A DNA stretch of 64,000 nucleotides. Origin: Blastocatellia bacterium. GTDB lineage: Bacteria > Acidobacteriota > Blastocatellia > UBA7656 > JADIYM01. The notes beneath the pieces were generated by a model, which had not been told where the DNA came from, did not search any database, and was given only the letters and a program-made list of their open reading frames with translations. Shown in pieces: positions 56,931-64,000 of this stretch; within the stretch, counting starts at the first letter, position 1; each line of letters starts with the position of its first letter. Made by a program: the position numbers and the translations under genes. Where the stretch lies: NCBI GenBank assembly GCA_021463145.1, contig JAJTWZ010000019.1, forward strand, positions 1 to 64,000. Reading direction: 5' to 3'.

Positions 56931-57751
56931 TCCGACCCAAGTGCGATAAATCTCAGGATGAAGTGCGAGAAACTCGGATGCAAGTGCGAAATCCTCGGAT
57001 GGAAGTGCGCGGCGGCGCGTTGTCTTTTCCCGCTGTCGACGCCTGTCTTGACGATGCCGCCCAGGGCGATCGTCGGGAAGGCGCCGGCTGGTCGAGTCCT
57101 CGCGAACGAATCGTCGGACGGAAGTGCGAGATTCACGGCCGACGGCCAGGCTGACATCGCTCAGGAATCGGACCGAAGTGCGAGAAGTGTTGCGCCGATC
57201 GGACCGACAGGTCGCCATCGCAGGCGCTTCCAGTACGGCAGTTCGCGCTCCAATTACGTACGCCGCCCAGCCGTCAGGCTTGAAAACCTTTTTGAATCAG
57301 ATGGTTAGCCGAAATCGTCGGATGGAAATGCGATCCGGTACCGGGCGACTTCCATGAGCAGGTGCGATTCGGATGGAAATGCGAGATTGCTGTTCGGAGC
57401 GTAGCCGGCCGCCTGGAGCCAGGTAGCGAAGGACGCCAACAGGATCGGGCGCAAGTCCATGCGGATCCGAGGCTTACATGATTTTTCGGACGGAAGTGCG
57501 AGGTTCGGCTCACCCTTAGCAGAGGACGCCCAAATGTCTGGAAGTAAGCGAGTTCGCTCCAGAACCATTGCACGGGGACCGGAATTCGAGGTGGCATTTC
57601 CCCATCGTTGAATCACGACGATATAGTCCTGTTTCTTATAACTTACAGTCTTTATCTCGGATCGAAGTGCGAAGGCTTGCCCGCCGGAATTCGGATCGAA
57701 GTGCGAACCCTCGACGGCTCATCGACTTGCGCTCTCGGACCGAAGTGCGAA
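56931..57751. repeat. Iteron array: 12 direct copies of TCGGAYSGAARTGCGAR
   Basis: Copies at 56931, 56954, 56974, 56995, 57114, 57168, 57318, 57369, 57486, 57657, 57691 and 57735, all in the same orientation; an A/T-rich segment lies at about 57617-57658. Confidence 0.9.
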
Positions 57752-57781
57752 CTTGAGGACATGCGGCGCATGGTGCTGCCG

Positions 57782-57841
57782 TGACTGGATGTGTCGCTAT
57801 TTGACCGGCTGCGACAGCATCTGACCGCCTGTGACGGTGGC
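57782..57841. repeat. Three tandem 20-bp imperfect repeats (TGACYGGMTGYGWCRS...)
   Basis: TGACTGGATGTGTCGCTATT / TGACCGGCTGCGACAGCATC / TGACCGCCTGTGACGGTGGC at exactly 20-bp period. Confidence 0.6.
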
Positions 57842-57993
57842 CGCCACGGGGCGCACGGCAACTCAGGGGATAAATAGTAGTGAAACTGGATGGTTCGGGG
57901 ATTGCGGGGAGGTGTTCATCGGCCGTTCAGAAAAGGCATGATGAAGTTATCGAGCCGGGTCGATCGCCCGGCCACGGTGGGCTGGAATTTTCG

Positions 57994-58686
57994 ATGCGAA
58001 TACTCCTCGTCGAAGACGACAGGCAGCACGCGGTCATAATCGCCCGCGGCCTGCGAAAGCACGCCTTCGCCGTTGACACGGCGGATGACGGCGACAACGG
58101 ACTCTTTCTGGCCCAGACGAATGCTTACGACGCGATCGTCCTGGACGTGATGTTGCCGAAACTGAGCGGGATCGACGTGTGCCGGGCATTACGCGATGGC
58201 GGTTCCGATGTGCCAGTGCTGATGCTGACTGCTCGAGACGCCGTGGAAGATCGCGTAGCCGGCCTCGAAAGCGGCGCCGACGACTACCTCGTCAAGCCGT
58301 TTTCATTCGACGAACTGGTTGCGCGCGTCCGGGCGTTGCTTCGCCGGGTTCGTCGCTACGAAGCCCCGATACTGCTTGTTGGCGACCTCACGGTCGATAC
58401 TGGAGCGCGCTCGGCGCGGCGCGGAGAACGGTACGTCTTGCTCACCTCCAAGGAGTTCGCGCTGCTCGAGTTTCTGGCGAGGAACTCCGGCCGGGTAGTC
58501 GGGCGTGCCGAGATCTCGGAGCACGTCTGGGACAATGGCTACGACGCGTTTTCGAACGTGATCGACGTCTTCGTCGGACGGCTGAGGCGCAAGATCGACG
58601 AGGGCGAACCGGTGAAATTGCTGCACACACGGCGCGGAGCCGGATACGTGCTCGCCGTTGACCGGCCCGGACCGGACCAGGAGTGA
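57994..58686 (+). CDS. OmpR-family response regulator
   Basis: MRILLVEDDRQHA...YDAIVLDVMLPKLSGIDVCRAL...DDYLVKPFSFDEL...VDVFVGRLRRKIDEGEPVKLLHTRRGAGYVL. Confidence 0.95.
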   Translation: MRILLVEDDRQHAVIIARGLRKHAFAVDTADDGDNGLFLAQTNAYDAIVLDVMLPKLSGIDVCRALRDGGSDVPVLMLTARDAVEDRVAGLESGADDYLVKPFSFDELVARVRALLRRVRRYEAPILLVGDLTVDTGARSARRGERYVLLTSKEFALLEFLARNSGRVVGRAEISEHVWDNGYDAFSNVIDVFVGRLRRKIDEGEPVKLLHTRRGAGYVLAVDRPGPDQE

Positions 58687-60157
58687 CCGCATCTTGAACC
58701 CAATCGCACGTCTGCCGATTCGTCTGAAACTGACGCTCTGGTATGCCGTCGCGCTTGCTGTGTCGATGATCCTGCTTTCGGCCGCGATTTACGTGTCCAC
58801 GCGCCGGATGCTATACGCCGACATGGACCGCGACCTCGAGCGCAACTCGCGCTCGCTCGCGGCTCGGCTCGAACACGAGTTCGACGAGGGAGAAACCGGA
58901 GAGCACGCGTCGGCTTCGCTCGTGCGGAAGTCCCTGTTTCATAATCTCTCGCTCGAAATCGTCCGGGATGATGGAACGCTGGTAGCGGCCTCCGATGACC
59001 TTGCCGGCCGAAGGCTTTCGCAGCCTGGCGAACTAGCCAGCGTGCCGCCACTTCGCAGCGGAGTTGCGCGTTTCTCGATTCCGCCGGGCGACCTCGACCC
59101 GGCTGGAGTGGAGACAGCGGCCGTCCGCGTCTTCCACTCGATGGAAGGTCGAGACTACGTACTGGTCGCCGGCGCCGGACGAACCGCCAACGAGACCGCG
59201 CTCGATGCGCTGCGCGTTCCCATACTCACGCTCATCCCCTTGCTGCTTGCAATGGCCGTGACTGGAGGATGGCTGCTCGCGCGGCGTGCGCTCGCTCCTG
59301 TTGCGGCAATGGCAGAGCAGGCGCGACTGATGGGAGCGGACCGGCTCGACCGGCGGCTCGAGGTCGCGAACCCGGGCGATGAACTGGGAATGCTGGCGCT
59401 GACATTCAACGAGTTGCTCGCGCGTCTGGAGTCGGCCTTCGTGCGGATGAAGCAGTTCATGGCGGACGCTTCGCACGAAGTCCGCACCCCGGTAGCCATC
59501 ATTCGATCAGGCGCCAGCGTAGCCCTCACGCCGCCAATCGAGATCGGTGAGTGCGTCGAGACGTTGCAGGCCATCTCGGATCAGACCGTCCGGATGAGCC
59601 GGCTGGTCGACGACATGTTCTTTCTCGCACGCGCCGATGCGGGGGCAATTCCAATCGACTCCAGCGAATCGGTGGTCCTGGACGACCTGGTCGACAGGTG
59701 CCTGCGAACGGCCGCTCCACTCGCGGTCGAACGCCGAGTCGAGTTGTCTCGCGCCGAGGGGCCGCGGGCCGGCGCCGTCTGCTTCGGCGATCGAGTGCGG
59801 CTCGAGCAGATGCTGATGAACCTGATCGTCAACGGAATCAATCACGTAAACGAAGGCGACACGGTCAGCGTGGGCTTGCGAGACGCAGCGAAAGGCGTCG
59901 TCCATATCGACGTGCGCGACACGGGACCGGGAATTCCGGCGGAGCATCACGATACGGTTTTCGAGCGATTCAGCCGGCTCGACGCATCCAGATCGAGCGA
60001 CACCGGCGGAAGCGGCCTTGGGCTGCCGATCGCGCGATGGATCGCAATGGCCCACGCCGGCTCGCTATCGGTTTCGAATGCCAGGGGTGGCGGCTGCGTC
60101 TTTACGGTCACTCTCCCCGAGGGCACACGCTTCGTAGAGGCCAACCCCGAAAGCTAA
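58658..60157 (+). CDS. Sensor histidine kinase
   Basis: HAMP region; MKQFMADASHEVRTPVAIIRSGASV (H-box); VDVRDTGPGIPAEHHDTVFERFSRLDASRSSDTGGSGLGLPIARWI; like heavy-metal sensor kinases. Confidence 0.9.
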   Translation: MTGPDRTRSDRILNPIARLPIRLKLTLWYAVALAVSMILLSAAIYVSTRRMLYADMDRDLERNSRSLAARLEHEFDEGETGEHASASLVRKSLFHNLSLEIVRDDGTLVAASDDLAGRRLSQPGELASVPPLRSGVARFSIPPGDLDPAGVETAAVRVFHSMEGRDYVLVAGAGRTANETALDALRVPILTLIPLLLAMAVTGGWLLARRALAPVAAMAEQARLMGADRLDRRLEVANPGDELGMLALTFNELLARLESAFVRMKQFMADASHEVRTPVAIIRSGASVALTPPIEIGECVETLQAISDQTVRMSRLVDDMFFLARADAGAIPIDSSESVVLDDLVDRCLRTAAPLAVERRVELSRAEGPRAGAVCFGDRVRLEQMLMNLIVNGINHVNEGDTVSVGLRDAAKGVVHIDVRDTGPGIPAEHHDTVFERFSRLDASRSSDTGGSGLGLPIARWIAMAHAGSLSVSNARGGGCVFTVTLPEGTRFVEANPES

Positions 60158-60387
60158 CCCCCCTGTGTTCATCGAACCGTCATCTATGCCCCTGTAGTCT
60201 TCCAGGCAAGGGACTGGAGTCCGTCCGCGGTGCTAGGCCGCATTCTCGCCAGCGGAACCAGAACTGCAGCACCGAACCGGGTCCGCTCGATTCGACCGTC
60301 GCGGCGGCATCCGGATGCGTCATAGGATGGCTTACGCCACACATCTTCTTCCGAACTGCAGGAATCCGGTCTCAGGACGAGGTCAAG

Positions 60388-61716
60388 GTGCGTTTTCCAA
60401 TTCGACATAGACGATTGCAGGCGGCAGCAGCCGGCATATTACTTTTCACTTTCGCCGCGGGCGCGGCCGGTCAGGCACCGGCCGGGATCGAGCGCCGGAC
60501 CGCGCACGGCGTGGTGCGTCCGGCAGGTTCCGATCCGGTTCTGCCGCCTGGGGTGGCGATTGTGGACGGACTCACCGACGACGAAGCCGTCGCAATTGCG
60601 CTCTGGAACAACGCCGCGTTTCACGCCGACCTCTCGGCATTGGGAATCGCCCGCGCCGATCTGGTCGAGGCCGGCCTGCTCAAGAATCCGATTCTCTCGT
60701 TTCTCTTCCCTCTTGGACCGAAGCAACTGGAGGCCACGGTCACCCTCCCGCTCGAGATTTTCTGGCAGCGGCCCCGGCGCGTTGCCGCCGCGAAGGCCGA
60801 CTTCGAACGCATCGCTACCGGACTCGAGCAGAATGCACTCGACCTCGCGCGTGACACACGCCTTGCGTTCTATGACGTGCTGTTCGCGGAAGACCGCGCC
60901 CGGCTTGCGCACGAACTGGAAAGGGTCCGGCGCGAGACCACCGCGCTTGTCGATGCGCGGTTTCGTGCAGGAGAGGTCGCCGAACTGGAAGTCATCGCCG
61001 CTCGCGCCGACGAAATGGCCGCCGCCGAACTGGCGAAGCGCCGAGATGGCGAAATCGGTGTGGCGCGCGAGAGGCTTGCGTCACTGACGACGCTCGAGGG
61101 CAGAATGGCCGCTCTTTCTCTCAGCCCGCCGTCGCCGGATACCGGCGAAGTTCCGGACCCTGACTCCCTGGTTCGGACCGCACTCGCCGCGCGGCCCGAC
61201 CTTAGGGCGTCCGAACTGGCCATCGAGGCTGCAACGAAGCGCGCGAAGTGGGAGAAGTCCAGGATGGCGACTCTCTCGGGAATTCTCGACATCAACGGAT
61301 CCGGAAAGAACGGGTTCGAAGCAGGCCCCGGCATTCTGGCCGAGCTGCCGGTCTTTCACAGGAACAAGGGAGGCATTTCGAGATCCGCAGCCGAGGTCGA
61401 GCGCGCCGCGCGACAGTACCTCGCGGTGCGCGAGCGGATCGTTCTGGAGGTCAGGCAATCCCGGGCGGAACTCGTTCAGGCGCGGGCCTCGCTCGATGCG
61501 CTTCGCGGTTCGGTGATCCCCGAAGCCAGCGAGGCCGTGCGAATCGCCGAACTCGCCTACCGGAACGGCGCCGAGTCGTTGCTCTTCGTGCTCGACTCGA
61601 TGCGACGCTTGTCGGACGCACAACTTGCCGACGCCGAGGCCTTGGCCAATCTCAGGCGCGCGCGCGCACGCCTCGACCGCAGCTTAGGGAGGAACGATGC
61701 ACTGCAGCAGCCCTGA
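60388..61716 (+). CDS. TolC/CzcC-family outer membrane efflux protein
   Basis: Signal peptide, GLTDDEAVAIALWNNAAFHADLSALGIARADLVEAGLLKNP, coiled-coil OEP repeats; GTG start. Confidence 0.85.
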   Translation: MRFPIRHRRLQAAAAGILLFTFAAGAAGQAPAGIERRTAHGVVRPAGSDPVLPPGVAIVDGLTDDEAVAIALWNNAAFHADLSALGIARADLVEAGLLKNPILSFLFPLGPKQLEATVTLPLEIFWQRPRRVAAAKADFERIATGLEQNALDLARDTRLAFYDVLFAEDRARLAHELERVRRETTALVDARFRAGEVAELEVIAARADEMAAAELAKRRDGEIGVARERLASLTTLEGRMAALSLSPPSPDTGEVPDPDSLVRTALAARPDLRASELAIEAATKRAKWEKSRMATLSGILDINGSGKNGFEAGPGILAELPVFHRNKGGISRSAAEVERAARQYLAVRERIVLEVRQSRAELVQARASLDALRGSVIPEASEAVRIAELAYRNGAESLLFVLDSMRRLSDAQLADAEALANLRRARARLDRSLGRNDALQQP

Positions 61717-62914
61717 TCCAGCGATCCATTCGACTCGAGCCAGGTTCTTGACCGCACTCTGCCTCGGTGTGGCCCTTTTCGCGGCGGCCTGCGGCGCGAA
61801 GCCGTCCGATGCCGCGAAAACCGCTCCAGCCAAGGTCGACAACCCCGAGAAAGAGACCGACCTGGCCACGATCACGCTCACGGCTGAAGCGGAGAAGCGG
61901 CTTGGAATCGAGTATGCCGACACGGCATTCACGAACGTCGCCCGCTCGCTCACGATCTCGGGCGAGATCGTACCTACGGCCGACGCCATCGCGCAGGTGT
62001 CGTCGCCAATGGCGGGCACGCTTGTCCCCGGCGATTCAGGCACGGCAATCGGCACGCCGGTGCGCAAGGGTCAGGCGGTGTTCAGATTGCAGCCGTATCT
62101 GGCGCCGGAGCGCGGCCTCGTCACGCAACTGGAGCGCGACGTCGAGTCCGCGGAGACGCGAATCGCCGCCGCGAAGGTCCGCCTGGCGCGCGCCGAGCAG
62201 CTCGTTCGCGACAAGGCGGGACCGCAAAAAGCCGTGGACCAGGCTCGTGAGGAGCTGGCGCTGGCCGAAACCGACGCCCGCGCGGCTCGCGAGAAGCTCA
62301 CGAAGATAAAGGCAGCGCCGGCCGCTGCCGACGTCATCCTTCCGATAGCCGCCCCGCGCGACGGCGTGCTCGTCGCCGTTCACGTGGCGGCCGGTCAGAC
62401 GGTTGCCAACTCCGCCGTTCTTTTCGAAGTGTCGGATCTTTCGACGGTCTGGGTGCGCGTCCCGGTTTACGTCGGCGACATCGACGGGGTCGACCGGTCG
62501 AGTTCGGCCCGCATTGGCGAGCTCGGCGACAGTCCCGGCTCGCCGACCCGTTCGGCTCGCCCCGTATCGGCGCCTCCGACCGCCAATGCTTCGGCATCGA
62601 CGGCCGACCTCTATTACGCCCTTTCGAACGGCGACGGGCGCCTGCGCCCAGGTGAACGCGTCGCAGTAATATTGGCGCTGAAGTCGTCGGAGGAAAGTCT
62701 GGTCGTCCCGTGGTCCGCGGTATTGCACGACATCAACGGCGGAACCTGGGTCTACGAGAACACCGCGCCGCAGGTCTTCGTGCGGCGTCCGGTGGAGGTC
62801 CGCGACGTCGTGGACCGGGTCGCCGTGCTCGCGCGCGGGCCGGCGCCCGGCACTCGAATCGTGACAACCGGCGCAGCCGAGTTGTTCAGCACCGAGTTTG
62901 GAGCGGGCAAGTGA
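61697..62914 (+). CDS. RND efflux periplasmic adaptor (CzcB/CusB-like)
   Basis: Lipoprotein-like signal, [64 protein letters not shown]. Confidence 0.9.
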   Translation: MHCSSPDPAIHSTRARFLTALCLGVALFAAACGAKPSDAAKTAPAKVDNPEKETDLATITLTAEAEKRLGIEYADTAFTNVARSLTISGEIVPTADAIAQVSSPMAGTLVPGDSGTAIGTPVRKGQAVFRLQPYLAPERGLVTQLERDVESAETRIAAAKVRLARAEQLVRDKAGPQKAVDQAREELALAETDARAAREKLTKIKAAPAAADVILPIAAPRDGVLVAVHVAAGQTVANSAVLFEVSDLSTVWVRVPVYVGDIDGVDRSSSARIGELGDSPGSPTRSARPVSAPPTANASASTADLYYALSNGDGRLRPGERVAVILALKSSEESLVVPWSAVLHDINGGTWVYENTAPQVFVRRPVEVRDVVDRVAVLARGPAPGTRIVTTGAAELFSTEFGAGK

Positions 62915-62942
62915 TGCGGCGCCCGGAGCAGAGGCCAACCCA

Positions 62943-64000
62943 ATGATGAACTGGATCGTCCGGACCTCACTCAACCTCCGCGCAGTGGTCGTTGTCCTGG
63001 GCGTGGTCTTCATGATCGCCGGACTGCAGACGATCCGGACCACGCCGCTCGACGTCTTCCCCGAGTTCGCGCCGCCTCTGGTCGAGATCCAGACGGAAGC
63101 GCCGGGTCTTTCGACGGCTGAAGTCGAGAGTCTGATCTCGGTGCCGATCGAGCAGGCCGTCAACGGCACGTCCTGGCTGAAGACGCTACGTTCGAAATCA
63201 GTACTCGGCCTTTCGTCCGTGGTACTCGTGTTTCAGGAAGGCACCGACCTGATGCGAGCGCGACAACTCGTCCAGGAGCGGCTCGCGATCGTTGCCGGAC
63301 GATTGCCCGACGTGGCGCATCCCCCCGTCATCCTGTCGCCTCTCTCTTCGACGAGCCGTTGCATGAAGATCGGAATCTCGTCGACGGCCATGTCGCAGAT
63401 GGATATGACCACGCTCGCGAGATGGACGATCCGGCCGCGGCTGATGGCGATTCCCGGGGTCGCCAACGTGGCGATCTGGGGAGAGCGCGACAGGCAGATC
63501 CAGGTTCTGGTCGATCCCGATCGCCTCGAGGCCCACGGGACGACGCTGGACGAGGTCGTGACGGCCACGCGATCGGCGACGGCGCCCGGCGCCGGCGGAT
63601 TCGTCGACACGCCGACGCAGCGCCTGCCGGTCACTCACGTGTCGCCGATCGAGGGCGCCGCCGATCTTGCGCGCATCCCGGTCGCTTTCAAGTCGGGCTC
63701 GGCTCTTCGTCTCGGCGACGTTGCCGACGTTCGAGAAGGTTTTGCGCCTCCGATCGGAGACGCCGTCATCAACGACATGCCCGGACTGCTTCTGATCGTC
63801 GAGAAGCAGCCTTGGGGCAACACGCTCGAGGTTACGCGCAAGGTGGAGGCCGCCCTTGCGGATCTGCGGCCCGGCCTGACGGGTCTCGAGATCGACTCGA
63901 CAATCTTCCGGCCGGCGACCTTCATCGAGCGCGCGATCTCGAACCTCAACCACGCCCTCCTGCTCGGCTGCCTGCTCGTAGTGCTGGTTCTCGCTGTGTT
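62943..64000 (+). CDS. RND heavy-metal efflux permease (CzcA/CusA-like), truncated by the window edge
   Basis: [76 protein letters not shown]; open at the right edge. Confidence 0.9.
   Translation, partial: MMNWIVRTSLNLRAVVVVLGVVFMIAGLQTIRTTPLDVFPEFAPPLVEIQTEAPGLSTAEVESLISVPIEQAVNGTSWLKTLRSKSVLGLSSVVLVFQEGTDLMRARQLVQERLAIVAGRLPDVAHPPVILSPLSSTSRCMKIGISSTAMSQMDMTTLARWTIRPRLMAIPGVANVAIWGERDRQIQVLVDPDRLEAHGTTLDEVVTATRSATAPGAGGFVDTPTQRLPVTHVSPIEGAADLARIPVAFKSGSALRLGDVADVREGFAPPIGDAVINDMPGLLLIVEKQPWGNTLEVTRKVEAALADLRPGLTGLEIDSTIFRPATFIERAISNLNHALLLGCLLVVLVLAV

Noticed and set aside
56931-57751. Possible CRISPR array from the GAAGTGCGA repeats
   Set aside because: Repeats are 17 bp with irregular spacing and sit beside a replication initiator; iterons explain them better.
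59551-60387. N-terminal 279 aa of the 721-aa ORF before the TolC-like protein
   Set aside because: Overlaps the histidine kinase in another frame and is Arg-rich; the TolC-like gene more plausibly starts at the GTG at 60388.

Overview
High-GC bacterial window (64 kb) containing about 48 supportable genes plus several non-coding structures. From left to right: (1) the tail of what looks like an integron gene-cassette array, with two attC-like sites around small ORFs; (2) a nitrate-respiration locus: hemerythrin-NnrS, a cysteine synthase homolog, a Crp/Fnr regulator, and a leftward operon cyt c - narG - narH - narJ - narI::Rieske fusion - cyt b - cyt c; (3) FGE/SUMF1-like, VIT/dual-VWA, SNase, response regulator-DUF4388 and AP2-like genes; (4) a palindromic REP-like cluster; (5) a RecA/ImuA-like gene with two tandem dCTP-deaminase-like genes, the second lacking the catalytic Glu; (6) RmuC, a methyltransferase fused to FG-GAP-like repeats, and an 865-aa TOTE-type primase-helicase homolog whose catalytic motifs all appear lost; (7) a 1436-aa Ser/Thr kinase - AAA ATPase - SBP5 (peptide-binding) fusion whose kinase lacks the activation segment; (8) pirin, IlvE/Lrp, and a coupled HD - HerA-like ATPase - MazG operon; (9) a RepA-like initiator next to 12 direct 17-bp iterons plus a 20-bp-period repeat, implying a plasmid/chromid-type origin; (10) a two-component system and CzcCBA/Cus-type RND efflux operon running off the right edge. 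Strongest candidates for something undescribed: the catalytically dead TOTE-like protein, the active/inactive tandem Dcd pair with a degenerate RecA-like protein, and the kinase-AAA-SBP5 fusion. Family assignments are by motif recognition only; no database search was run.
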